This document shows positions 17,042 to 26,025 of a DNA stretch of 59,885 nucleotides, in pieces. The position numbers were made by a program, and so were the translations under genes. This DNA is from Vicinamibacterales bacterium (GTDB taxonomy: Bacteria > Acidobacteriota > Vicinamibacteria > Vicinamibacterales > UBA8438): positions 1 to 59,885 of the forward strand of contig JAPYUM010000011.1 in NCBI GenBank assembly GCA_029940535.1. Direction: 5' to 3'. Under the pieces are notes generated by a model, which was not told the DNA's origin, did no database searches, and was given only the letters and a program-made list of their open reading frames with translations. Each line of letters begins with the position of its first letter. Position 1 is the stretch's first letter.

Positions 17042-19267
17042 GTGCGCGTATCGACAACCACCATCATCGGTCTGGTCGCCGTCATCGGCGCGGCATGTGG
17101 CCTCGGCGCGGCCGGGGTGGCGGGCTCCAGACACGGCCTCGTGGCCCGCTACTACTCGAATCCGGAATGGACGGGAGCCCCGGGAGCAGAGGGCCGCGAC
17201 CAGCGCATCACGACAGGGGCGCTCGACGAGCGGGTGATGGCCATCCCCGAGGCCGCCGATGGCGGTTTCAGCGCCAGGTGGCAAGGGTTTCTCCAAGTCG
17301 ATCGGTCGGCCGTGTACCGGTTCACGGTGGTCGCGGAGGACGTCGCCTGGCTGTATCTGGATGGACGCCTCCGCGTGAACAACGGCGCCTACGGCCCATC
17401 CGAGCAGACGGCGGCAGTCTCGCTCGAGGCCGGTCTACACGCGATCGAAGTGGCGTTTGTCAGCCACGGCGGCGACTACACTCTCGAGCTGTTGTGGGCG
17501 GATGGCCCGGGGCCCGTCGAGCCGATCACGACCGACCGATTGTTTCCGACGCGCACCGCTTGGCGTGCGTACGATGCCCTGTGGGGCCAGGCGTATCTGT
17601 GGCCCCTCACCGGCTCGCTGTTCATTTTCGTCGGCTTCTGGTGGTGGCCTCTCCGCCACGTCGCCCGGCACTGTGACACGCGCGCCGACGAGCCTGACGC
17701 CAACCGGATCTTGTGGCTCTTGTTGGCCACCAGCTTCCTGCTGAGCGTCGTCGCCATCGGCTGGGGTCTTCCGCAACCGATCACCTGGGCCCCCGACGAG
17801 TTGCACCCGATCGACGTGACGGACGCGGTGGCCCAACGTTTCTCGGGAGGCTGGCACCTGAAGTACCCGCCGGTCCAGCTCTATCTGCTGACGACCCTCT
17901 ATGCGCCGTTCTTCGTGGCCCAATGGTTCGGTGTCGTCGACCTCACGGCCGACCTCACCCACACGGCGCTCTTCATGCTGGCGCGCCTGATGAGCGTGGC
18001 CATGGCGGTGGGCACGGTCTATGTCGTCTACCTCTGTGGCTTGCAACTGTACACAAGTCGACGGGCGGGGCTGGCGGCGGCAGCATTGGTAGCGGCCATG
18101 CCGCCGTTCGTCTACTACGCCAAGATGGCCAACGTCGACGTGCCGTATCTGTTCTGGTTCGCGCTGTCGTTGTTGTTCTACATTCGTGTAATCCAGGCCG
18201 ACCGCGCCAGCGACTACCTGCGGTTCGCGCTCACCGCGGCATTGGCCGTCTGCACCAAGGACCAGGCGTATGGGCTCTACGTCCTCCCGGTCCTGCATCT
18301 CGTCTGGCTTCGTGCATCGCGGGCCCCGGGTGAGGGGGCGTGGGCCCGCGGCGCGTCGGTCTGGGCGGACCGCCGCCTCCGATGGGCGGCGGTGACCGGT
18401 CTCTGCGTGTTCGCGTTGGGCCACAATCTCCTGTTCAATCTGACCGGGTTCCTGAGTCACGTCGCGTTGTTGGTCGGACCGGTCAGCCAGGAGTACCGCA
18501 TGTTCACCGCGACCCCCGCAGGGCATCTCGCGATGGCCTGGGAGTCGGTTCGGGTGCTGGCGTTGTGTCTGAGCCTGCCCGGGCTCCTGGTCTGCATCGC
18601 GGGCTTGGTCTCCAGTGTTCGCGCGCGCGACCACCTGTTCCTGTTGCTGCCGGCGCTGTCTTACTATCTGTGCGTCATCAGCGTGGTGATGTATCACTAC
18701 GACCGATTCTTTCTCGGGATCTGCTTCATCCTCGCCCTCTTTGGCGGCAAGCTGCTCTCCGATGGACTGGGTCCGGGACGGTGGCTCGTCTGGCGTCGGG
18801 CGGCCGTCGCCGGACTGTTCGGCTACCTCTTGCTGGCAGGGGTCACGGTCGACGTGGTGATGGCCAGCGACTCGCGTTACGGGGTCGAGCGTTGGCTCGC
18901 GGAACCGGTGCACGCGGCGGGACAGATCGGGATGCCTGGGATGACCATCTATCTGCCACGGGTCGACGCGGCGCGGGCGTTGGAAATCCGAGAGTCGTGG
19001 GCCGAGGTCGACGAGATACGGCCCCGCTTCATTGTCGTGAATCGAGGCTTCAGCTGTCGGGCCGAGCCGGGAAGCTCGGCCGCCGACTTCTACGCGGGGC
19101 TCCGCGATGGGTCAAAGGGCTACCGACTATCCTTGGCCCACCGATCGACCCCGACCTGGCCGATGGTGGGACCAGATCGGGTGTGGCGGGGCGTCTGCGA
19201 AGACCCCTTCACGGTCCTGGCCAAGATCAACCCGGAAATACAGGTATTCGAGCGGGTCGGCCAGTAA
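17042..19267 (+). CDS. PA14 domain fused to GT39-type membrane glycosyltransferase
   Basis: A 741-residue multi-pass enzyme. The GTG at 17042 is the only sensible start after the preceding stop at 17030. A short N-terminal membrane segment (7-28) is followed by a PA14 domain (about 32-165: GLVARYYSNPEWTG, FSARWQGFLQV, YRFTVVAEDVAWLYLDG). About ten transmembrane helices of the protein O-mannosyltransferase/ArnT-like fold follow. Asp252-Glu253 in WAPDELHP fits the acidic pair in the first extracytoplasmic loop of GT39 enzymes, which use polyprenyl-phosphate sugars. PA14 domains bind carbohydrate, so this one may position the acceptor glycan or glycoprotein. The convergent gene makes a likely lipid-linked sugar donor. 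Confidence 0.85.
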   Translation: MRVSTTTIIGLVAVIGAACGLGAAGVAGSRHGLVARYYSNPEWTGAPGAEGRDQRITTGALDERVMAIPEAADGGFSARWQGFLQVDRSAVYRFTVVAEDVAWLYLDGRLRVNNGAYGPSEQTAAVSLEAGLHAIEVAFVSHGGDYTLELLWADGPGPVEPITTDRLFPTRTAWRAYDALWGQAYLWPLTGSLFIFVGFWWWPLRHVARHCDTRADEPDANRILWLLLATSFLLSVVAIGWGLPQPITWAPDELHPIDVTDAVAQRFSGGWHLKYPPVQLYLLTTLYAPFFVAQWFGVVDLTADLTHTALFMLARLMSVAMAVGTVYVVYLCGLQLYTSRRAGLAAAALVAAMPPFVYYAKMANVDVPYLFWFALSLLFYIRVIQADRASDYLRFALTAALAVCTKDQAYGLYVLPVLHLVWLRASRAPGEGAWARGASVWADRRLRWAAVTGLCVFALGHNLLFNLTGFLSHVALLVGPVSQEYRMFTATPAGHLAMAWESVRVLALCLSLPGLLVCIAGLVSSVRARDHLFLLLPALSYYLCVISVVMYHYDRFFLGICFILALFGGKLLSDGLGPGRWLVWRRAAVAGLFGYLLLAGVTVDVVMASDSRYGVERWLAEPVHAAGQIGMPGMTIYLPRVDAARALEIRESWAEVDEIRPRFIVVNRGFSCRAEPGSSAADFYAGLRDGSKGYRLSLAHRSTPTWPMVGPDRVWRGVCEDPFTVLAKINPEIQVFERVGQ

Positions 19268-19318
19268 CGACGCCCGAGCGCCAGTGCCCACGACGGAGGT
19301 CGCGCTCCGTCAGTGTTC

Positions 19319-20095
19319 TCAGGCCTCGGGCGCCCCGCCCTCAACCCCACTGCCGTCCGACTGCGAGTAGAGGCCGCGCCGGTCGTTGACCCGCAGACGC
19401 ACGATATCGGCGAGCATGCGGAGTGAATCGCGCACCGGACGCACACGACTCGACGGATCGTTGACCCAGGTGACCGGCACCTCGACCACGCGGCACCCCT
19501 GTTGGCGCGCAATCCACAGCAACTCCACATCGAATGAGAAACCGGCCATGCGCTGTCGCGGGAAGATCCGCTGCGCCGCCTCCGCCCGAAAACACTTGAA
19601 CCCGCACTGCGTGTCGCGAACGTCGGGTACCGCCACGCGGCGCACGATCTGATTGAAGACGCGGCCCATCGACTGTCGCCACCACGCTTGACGCACGCGC
19701 ACATCGGAATCAGCCAGCGCCCGCGAACCGATCGCCACGTCGGCGCCGCCGTCGATCGTGTCGATCAATCGATCGACGTCGGCAATCGGTGTCGACAGGT
19801 CTGCGTCCGAGAACAGTCGATACCGGCCGCGGGCCGCCAGCATGCCACGTCGGACCGCGTACCCCTTGCCCTGATTGACCGCGTTCTCGAGCACGACCAG
19901 GGCCGGCCAGTCACGAGCCAGCCCGCGGGCCAACTCCACTGTCCCATCACGGCCGCCGTCCACCACCACCACCACTTCACTCTCGAAGCGTCGGTGATCC
20001 AGGAAATAGCGGACCTGTTCGAGAGTCGGACCAAGCCGCGCGGCCTCCTCGAACGCGGGAATCACAACGCTGAGGTGGATGGGAGCCTCGGTCAC
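19319..20095 (-). CDS. GT2 dolichyl-phosphate-glucosyltransferase-like synthase
   Basis: A family 2 glycosyltransferase (258 aa from the GTG at 20095, preceded by GGAAAG; the frame is open to a GTG at 20137). It has the ALG5/DPM1-like core: LSVVIPAFEEAARL, VVVVDGGRDGT, NQGKGYAVRRGML and the metal-binding SDADLSTP (Asp97-Asp99), then TQCGFKCFRAEAA and FDVELLWIARQQG. There are no C-terminal GtrA-like helices. The predicted role is transfer of glucose, mannose or a similar sugar from a nucleotide donor to polyprenyl phosphate. The product is the class of donor used by the neighbouring GT39 enzyme, which is encoded convergently. Confidence 0.87.
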   Translation of the reverse strand: MTEAPIHLSVVIPAFEEAARLGPTLEQVRYFLDHRRFESEVVVVVDGGRDGTVELARGLARDWPALVVLENAVNQGKGYAVRRGMLAARGRYRLFSDADLSTPIADVDRLIDTIDGGADVAIGSRALADSDVRVRQAWWRQSMGRVFNQIVRRVAVPDVRDTQCGFKCFRAEAAQRIFPRQRMAGFSFDVELLWIARQQGCRVVEVPVTWVNDPSSRVRPVRDSLRMLADIVRLRVNDRRGLYSQSDGSGVEGGAPEA

Positions 20096-20298
20096 GGTCG
20101 GCTTTCCGAAGCATCCCGAACGCTCATCAAGCGCCACATCATCTCATGGTGGTTCGTGAAAATTTCGGCCCGGCGCTACGAGCGTCCCGTCGAGGATGCA
20201 GTGACCCAACGAGGTCGTCGTCGATGAACTGGGGAACGTGCGGGCCGGCCTGACGAGTACCCGATGGACTAGTGTCGGTCGTATGGAGACGCACGGAG

Positions 20299-21933
20299 TC
20301 AGCGCGCCCCGGCGGACTCGTCTTCCGCCGCGTCGGGGTCGACCGCGCCGAGCTCGCGCAGGACGTCGGCGGTGTTCCCATCCGGGGCCCGGTCCGCCAG
20401 TATGGAGCTTCGTTCCCGGCCGGCGGCCGCCGCGATGGCCAGTTGCAGGGGCGTGCGCCCGCTCCCATTCTCTAGGTTCAGATCGGCGCCCTGCTCGACG
20501 AGCAGCCGCACCACGGTCGTGAAGTTGAGCTGGGCCGCAGCATGGAGAGCGGCGCCGCCACGCGCGTCGGTCTGGTTGACGTCGGCGCCGAACTCGACCG
20601 CGACCCGAACCGAATCCAGAACTTTTTGGGCTTCCTCATTCTGGTCGCCCGCCGAGCCCAGGAAGAAGCGTCCCTTGTTGGCAGGGCCGCGGAGTGCCGC
20701 GAGAAGCGGCGCCACGAACCCGCCGGCGTTGTACGGAGCCCCGACACCGCCGGCGCGCTCGAACACCGGTCTCCACAATTCGAGCGTGGTCAACCGTGGA
20801 TCAGCCCCGGCCGCCACCAGATCGCGCATGATGTTGGGCTCACGAAAGTACGCCGCCAGCCAGTAGGGCGTCGCGCTCACGAGCGCTGGGTTGAAGGCCC
20901 AGTCCTGACTGGTCCGCCTCAACGGTGTGCCACTCTCGAGACGCAGGTCCGGGTCCGCTCCGTGTTTCAGCAGTGCTTCGACAAGGCGTTCCTCACCCCG
21001 AAGCGTCGCCGCATGTAACGCGGTGTACCCGGCGCCGATGGCGTCCGGATCAGCCCCCTCGTCCAGCAGGAACGCGGCGAACTCAGACTGCCCGCTGTGC
21101 GCGGCCACCACGAGAGGGGTGGCGCCGGTGGGCGCGGCGGCGTCGACATCCGCGCCGGCACCGAGCACCAGTTTGGCTGACTCGATGTCACCATGTCGGG
21201 CGGCAAACAGCAACGAGGTAAACCCGCCGCGGTTCCACATCATCCCTTGGTCGTACTGCGAGGCGTTCGTATTGGCGGCATGCATCAGCCGCGGCCGCTC
21301 CATGGACCGGGCCGTCACGTCCGCGCCGTGCTCGATGAGGGCAGACACCACCGCGTGGTGCCCTTGCGCGACGGCCCACATGAGGGCGGTCTGTCCCCGG
21401 GTCGTCTCGGTCGCATTGACGTCGGCGCCAGCCGCCACCAACGCATTCACCGCATCGACACTCCCGGTCCGCGACGCGGTCATGATCGGGGTCTCGCCCT
21501 CGGGCAGCGCGACGTTCGGGCGGGCCCCCGCCGCCAAGAGACGCAGCACCATCGGGGTGCTCCCGTTGTCAGCGGCGAGCCAGAGCGCGGTGGCACCCAG
21601 TTCGTTGGCCACGCTGACATCGGCGCCGGCGTCGATCAGCAGGTTGACAATCGCCAGGTTGTCGCGGAACACCGCCCAATGCAGCGCCGTGGCTCCGTCG
21701 GGCTGCGCCGAATCGACATCCGTCCCCTCGCCCAGCAGAGCCGCAACCGCGGCGGGGTCTTCTGACTTCACCGCCGCGATGAGCGGCACCTCGTCCGCCT
21801 CCAGGCCGAGTGACCGCGCGGCCCCCGGCGTCGGCCAACCTGTCAGTCCGGCGCACACCACCAGCGCCACACACAGACGCATTGGCGGCTTGAGGACTCG
21901 GAAAGAGCACAGAAGGGAGGTACGCAGATGCAT
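20299..21933 (-). CDS. Secreted ankyrin-repeat protein
   Basis: A 544-residue exported protein with roughly ten ankyrin repeats (for example GATALHWAVFRDNLAIVNLL, GQTALMWAVAQGHHAVVSAL, GATPLVVAAHSGQSEFAAFL). The start at 21933 is preferred because GGAG lies nine bases upstream; the first in-frame ATG at 21948 has no ribosome site. A signal peptide covers the N-terminus through GWPTPGAARS. Two stretches (about 220-240 and 390-430) are not canonical repeats. The tail is acidic (DPDAAEDESAGAR). It is divergent from the DUF1592/DUF1552 pair, a neighbourhood I recall for these families; it may be a periplasmic binding partner. Confidence 0.82.
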   Translation of the reverse strand: MHLRTSLLCSFRVLKPPMRLCVALVVCAGLTGWPTPGAARSLGLEADEVPLIAAVKSEDPAAVAALLGEGTDVDSAQPDGATALHWAVFRDNLAIVNLLIDAGADVSVANELGATALWLAADNGSTPMVLRLLAAGARPNVALPEGETPIMTASRTGSVDAVNALVAAGADVNATETTRGQTALMWAVAQGHHAVVSALIEHGADVTARSMERPRLMHAANTNASQYDQGMMWNRGGFTSLLFAARHGDIESAKLVLGAGADVDAAAPTGATPLVVAAHSGQSEFAAFLLDEGADPDAIGAGYTALHAATLRGEERLVEALLKHGADPDLRLESGTPLRRTSQDWAFNPALVSATPYWLAAYFREPNIMRDLVAAGADPRLTTLELWRPVFERAGGVGAPYNAGGFVAPLLAALRGPANKGRFFLGSAGDQNEEAQKVLDSVRVAVEFGADVNQTDARGGAALHAAAQLNFTTVVRLLVEQGADLNLENGSGRTPLQLAIAAAAGRERSSILADRAPDGNTADVLRELGAVDPDAAEDESAGAR

Positions 21934-22067
21934 CGACGTCATCTCCATGGGGGGGACCTTGTGGGCGCGGCCGGCACTGCCGATTGAGCCCGATCCTACC
22001 GCAGCCGATCGCGATTGACAACGGACGACGTCTGCGGCGACACTAGCCTATCTTGTACTGTAATTGG

Positions 22068-24587
22068 ATGACGACCTCGCAGAAAGGCCGGTCAGTGGGC
22101 AGACGCGTGGGCGCGGTCGGAGCGGTGGTAGTAGCGGTGGCCACTTGGGCCTCGCTGACCCCCCAGGCCGCCGGGCAACAGCCGGATGTCGAGCCCTCGG
22201 CGACCGCCGTCTCGCCACAACGCGCCCTGGTTGACGAGTACTGCGTCACCTGCCACAACGGCGACTACGTCAACGGCACCGATGAGCCCCGATCGCTCCT
22301 GATCTCGCAACTGCGCGCCGTGGGCCTGGCGCTGGATGACGTCAACGTCGACAACGTCGCCGAACATCCCGCAGTCTGGGAGAGCGTGGTGCGCAAGCTG
22401 CGGGTGGGCGCCATGCCGCCGCAGCCGAGACCTCGCCCTGACAAGGCACGCTATGACGGCTTTCGACGCTGGCTCGAGGACGAGCTCGACCGCGCGGCCG
22501 AGGCGAACCCCAATCCCGGCCGCACCCAAGCATTCCACCGACTGAATCAGACGGAGTACCGAAACGTGATTCGGGACCTGCTGGACCTCGACATTGATGT
22601 CGCGGAGTGGATTCCAGCCGACTCCCCCGATCGGTATGGGTTCGACAACAACGCCGGCGCGCTCTCGCTCTCCCCCGCGCTCTTCGGGCGCTACGTCTCC
22701 GCCTCTCGAAAGATCAGCCGACTGGCAATCGGTCGGGCACCGGCCGGTGGCACCGTCATCAAGACCTACGACGTCCCGCTCCGGCGGGTGCAGGACACCC
22801 AGCAAAGCGAAGATTTGCCATTCGGGTCGCGCGGTGGGACGGCGGTGCGACATCACTTCCCGGTCGACGGCGAGTATCTGGTCAAGCTGCGGCTGCGCAC
22901 CAACTATGTGGGCTACGTGCGGGGCATCGACCAGGCCCACGACGTCGAGATTCGCTTGGACGGTCGTCGTATCAGGCAGTTCACGTTCGGCGGCGAGGCG
23001 CCCGGCATGCCGGCCCCGATGAGTTTCGCGGGCAATGTGCGTGGTGACGACGTGTGGGAGTCCTACACGCTGCACGCCGACGATGGCATCGAAGTGCGCA
23101 TCAACGTGGATGCCGGACCCCACCTGATTGCCGTCTCGTTCCCACGCGAGACCTGGGAAGAAGACGGTGTGTTGCAGCCCCGCCAGACGGGGTTCGCGCT
23201 GGCCGTCGACGACATGCCGGACAGCAACCCGGCCCTGGACAACGTCCAGATCAGCGGACCCTACACGGTGGATGGACCGGGGCAGACGCCGACACGGGCG
23301 AAGGTGTTCACCTGCACGCCGGCCACTGTGGCCGACGAGGTGCCGTGCGCCACCGACATCCTGTCAACACTGGCGCGACGTGCCTATCGGCGTCCCGCTA
23401 CCGACGCCGACGTTCGCACGCTACTCGGATTCTTCGAAGCGGGTCGAGCCGGAGGCAGTTTCGACGAGGGCATCGGCTTTGCCCTCGAGCGGTTGTTGGC
23501 AGACCCGGAGTTTCTCTTTCGGATCGAGAACGACCCGGTGGACGGCCAGCCCGGTATGACCTACGCGCTACGCGACGTGGAGCTGGCCTCGCGACTCTCG
23601 TTCTTCTTGTGGAGCAGCATCCCGGACGACGCATTGATGTCGACGGTGGAGAACGGCACCCTTGGCACTACGGAGGTGCTCGAACAACAGGTGCGACGGA
23701 TGCTGTCCGACCCCCGGTCCAGGTCGCTGGTGGACAACTTCGCCGGTCAGTGGCTGCATCTGCGAAATATTCAGGGCGCCTACCCCGATCCGATCGCGTT
23801 CCCGGATTTCGACGAGAATCTGCGTGAGGCGTACCAGATGGAGACCGAGCTCTTCATCGAGAGCCTGATACGCGATGACGCGAGCCTGCTCGAGTTGCTG
23901 AGCGCGGACTACACCTTCGTCAACGAGCGCTTGGCTCGGCACTATGAGATTCCGAACATCTACGGCAACCGATTCCGGAAGGTGACGTTCGAACCGGGTG
24001 AGCGCGCCGGACTGTTGAGTCACGGCAGCCTGATGACGGTAACCTCGTATCCAAACCGGACCTCGCCGGTCTTGCGCGGGAAATGGGTACTCGAGAACCT
24101 TCTGGGCGCTCCCCCGCCGGAGCCGCCCCCCAACGTGCCGACGCTGGAGGAAGAGAACGAGGACGGCGAACCACTCTCCATGCGTCAGGCAATGGTGCAG
24201 CATCGGGAAAACCCGGCCTGTGCGGTGTGTCATAACGCCATGGACCCGATCGGCTTCTCGCTCGAAAATTTCGACGCGGTCGGTGCCTGGCGTGAATTGA
24301 GCGAGGACGGCACGCCAATCGACGCCTCGGGTGCCCTACCGGACGGCGGGGCCTTCACCGGACCGACCGGCCTGCGCGATCTGCTGCTGGACCGCCCCGA
24401 CGACTTCGTCGGGACCGTGACCGAAAAATTGATGGGATACGCCCTGGGGCGTGGGCTCGAGTACTACGACGCCCCGACCGTTCGCAAGATCGTCCGCGAA
24501 GCGGCCAGCGACGACTACCGCTGGTCATCTATCATCCTCGGGATTGTGCAGAGCGACGCGTTCCAGATGCGGAGAACCGACTCATGA
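22068..24587 (+). CDS. DUF1592/DUF1588/DUF1585 cytochrome-like protein
   Basis: An 839-residue secreted protein of the multi-domain type carrying the planctomycete cytochrome-like and DUF1587/1592/1588/1585 modules. The start at 22068 opens a signal peptide (to about AAGQQ). A haem motif CVTCH is at 59-63, followed by FHRLNQTEYRNVIRDLL (DUF1587), LARRAYRRPATDADV (DUF1595), LASRLSFFLWSSIPD (DUF1592), the DUF1588 region with NPACAVCHNAMDPIGF, and a C-terminal DUF1585 helix bundle. Function is unproven; the haem and CxxCH sites suggest redox activity in the periplasm. The stop overlaps the DUF1552 start as ATGA. Confidence 0.88.
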   Translation: MTTSQKGRSVGRRVGAVGAVVVAVATWASLTPQAAGQQPDVEPSATAVSPQRALVDEYCVTCHNGDYVNGTDEPRSLLISQLRAVGLALDDVNVDNVAEHPAVWESVVRKLRVGAMPPQPRPRPDKARYDGFRRWLEDELDRAAEANPNPGRTQAFHRLNQTEYRNVIRDLLDLDIDVAEWIPADSPDRYGFDNNAGALSLSPALFGRYVSASRKISRLAIGRAPAGGTVIKTYDVPLRRVQDTQQSEDLPFGSRGGTAVRHHFPVDGEYLVKLRLRTNYVGYVRGIDQAHDVEIRLDGRRIRQFTFGGEAPGMPAPMSFAGNVRGDDVWESYTLHADDGIEVRINVDAGPHLIAVSFPRETWEEDGVLQPRQTGFALAVDDMPDSNPALDNVQISGPYTVDGPGQTPTRAKVFTCTPATVADEVPCATDILSTLARRAYRRPATDADVRTLLGFFEAGRAGGSFDEGIGFALERLLADPEFLFRIENDPVDGQPGMTYALRDVELASRLSFFLWSSIPDDALMSTVENGTLGTTEVLEQQVRRMLSDPRSRSLVDNFAGQWLHLRNIQGAYPDPIAFPDFDENLREAYQMETELFIESLIRDDASLLELLSADYTFVNERLARHYEIPNIYGNRFRKVTFEPGERAGLLSHGSLMTVTSYPNRTSPVLRGKWVLENLLGAPPPEPPPNVPTLEEENEDGEPLSMRQAMVQHRENPACAVCHNAMDPIGFSLENFDAVGAWRELSEDGTPIDASGALPDGGAFTGPTGLRDLLLDRPDDFVGTVTEKLMGYALGRGLEYYDAPTVRKIVREAASDDYRWSSIILGIVQSDAFQMRRTDS

Positions 24588-25918
24588 TGATCACAAAGAA
24601 GGCTATTCCCCGCCGCACCGTGTTGCGCGGCATCGGCGCCGGCCTGGCGCTTCCGCTGCTCGACGGGATGGTCCCAGCATTCGCCGCCATCCGCAACAGC
24701 GCCGCCAACCCGGTGCGTCGGTTCGGCGTCGTCTATGTGCCGAACGGGATGGCCATGAAGCACTGGACGCCCGACGGCGAGGGCACCGGCTTCGAGACCA
24801 CGCGGCTGCTGGATCCGATCGCCGCGTATCGTGATCAGATGACCCTGCTGACCGGTCTCAACGGCGTGCCCAGCAACGCTGGCGTGCATGCCAGCGCGGC
24901 CACGCGTTTCCTGACCGGGGTCACCCCGGCCCGCACCGAGTCGAACCTGCGAGCGGGCATCTCCGTCGACCAGCTCCTGGCACGCGAGTTCGCGAAACAC
25001 ACGCAGCTCGGCTCGCTCGAGCTCGCGCTGGATAGCCGTGACGTCTCAGGGTCGTGCGATGTCGGCTTCAGTTGTACCTACACCAACACGATCTCGTGGC
25101 GCAACGAGACCACCCCGCTGATGGGTGAGAACAACCCGCGTGCGGTGTTCGAGCAGCTCTTCGGCGACAGCGGGTCAACCGACCCGGCCGCGCGTCTGGC
25201 TCGGATGCAGAAGGACCAGAGCATTCTCGACTCGGTCACCGAAAAGATCGATTCGCTCCAGAGCGGGCTTGGCGCGTCCGACCGACTCCGGGTCAACGAG
25301 TATCTCGACGCAGTGCGCGACATCGAGCGCCGCATCCAGATGGCCGAGGCCCAGAGCGATCGCGAACTCCCCGAAGTGGACCAGCCGGCCGGCGTACCGG
25401 CGACCTACACCGAGCACGCCAAGCTCATGTTCGACCTCCTGCTGCTGGCGTATCAGACCGACCTGACCCGGGTCAGCACCTTCATGCTGGCACGTGAGAT
25501 CAGCGGCCGGACATACCCGGAAATCGGGGTACCTGACTCGCATCATCCAACCTCACACCACCGGGACGACCCGACGCTCTACGAGAAAGTCGCGAAGATC
25601 AACACGTTCCACCTGACGTTGTTCTCGCATTTCCTCGAGAAAGCGCGGGCGACGCCCGACGGCGACGGCACGTTGCTCGACCACATGGTCATGCTGTACG
25701 GGGCCGGGATGTCTGACAGCAACCGCCACGACAACAGGGGCCTGCCGCTCGTGATGGTGGGTGGCGGGTCAGGTCATCTCAAGCCGGCCGGACACATCCG
25801 GTATGAGGAGCGCACACCGATCAGCAACCTGCACCTCACCATTCTCGACAAGATGGGGGTGCCGGTCGACCAGATGAGTGACAGCACCGGCAAGCTGGAT
25901 CTGCTCAGCGTCGGCTAG
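24584..25918 (+). CDS. Tat-exported DUF1552 protein
   Basis: A 444-residue DUF1552 protein, the usual partner of DUF1592-type cytochromes and related to the DUF1501 sulfatase-like fold. A twin-arginine signal is visible near the start (PRRTVLRGIGAGLALPLL). Family motifs include RFGVVYVPNGMAMKHWTP, LTGLNGVPS, ISVDQLLA, SGSCDVGFSCTYTNTISW, and GVPDSHHPTSHHRDDP, where a dense histidine run may bind metal. The ATG overlaps the upstream stop by 4 bp; a second ATG three bases later is equally possible. Folding before export fits a cofactor- or metal-containing periplasmic protein. Confidence 0.87.
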   Translation: MMITKKAIPRRTVLRGIGAGLALPLLDGMVPAFAAIRNSAANPVRRFGVVYVPNGMAMKHWTPDGEGTGFETTRLLDPIAAYRDQMTLLTGLNGVPSNAGVHASAATRFLTGVTPARTESNLRAGISVDQLLAREFAKHTQLGSLELALDSRDVSGSCDVGFSCTYTNTISWRNETTPLMGENNPRAVFEQLFGDSGSTDPAARLARMQKDQSILDSVTEKIDSLQSGLGASDRLRVNEYLDAVRDIERRIQMAEAQSDRELPEVDQPAGVPATYTEHAKLMFDLLLLAYQTDLTRVSTFMLAREISGRTYPEIGVPDSHHPTSHHRDDPTLYEKVAKINTFHLTLFSHFLEKARATPDGDGTLLDHMVMLYGAGMSDSNRHDNRGLPLVMVGGGSGHLKPAGHIRYEERTPISNLHLTILDKMGVPVDQMSDSTGKLDLLSVG

Positions 25919-25975
25919 GCGAGGGCAGCACGAATACGCCGGGTGGGACATCCATCCCTCGCGGCATCACCCTGA

Positions 25976-26001
25976 GGCCCGGCACTCGCGCCGGGCCTTT
26001 T
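25976..26001 (+). terminator. Rho-independent terminator after the DUF1592-DUF1552 pair
   Basis: A perfect 8-bp stem GGCCCGGC/GCCGGGCC (25976-25983 with 25990-25997), loop ACTCGC, followed directly by TTTT at 25998-26001. It lies 58 bp after the DUF1552 stop and before the next start, the expected place for an intrinsic terminator. Confidence 0.8.
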
Positions 26002-26025
26002 CGTTGAGTCCGACGGAGACGAGTC

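Noticed and set aside
17435-18913. 492-codon reverse frame
   Set aside because: Antisense to the membrane glycosyltransferase; composition is Gln/Arg/Glu-rich and lacks any motif.
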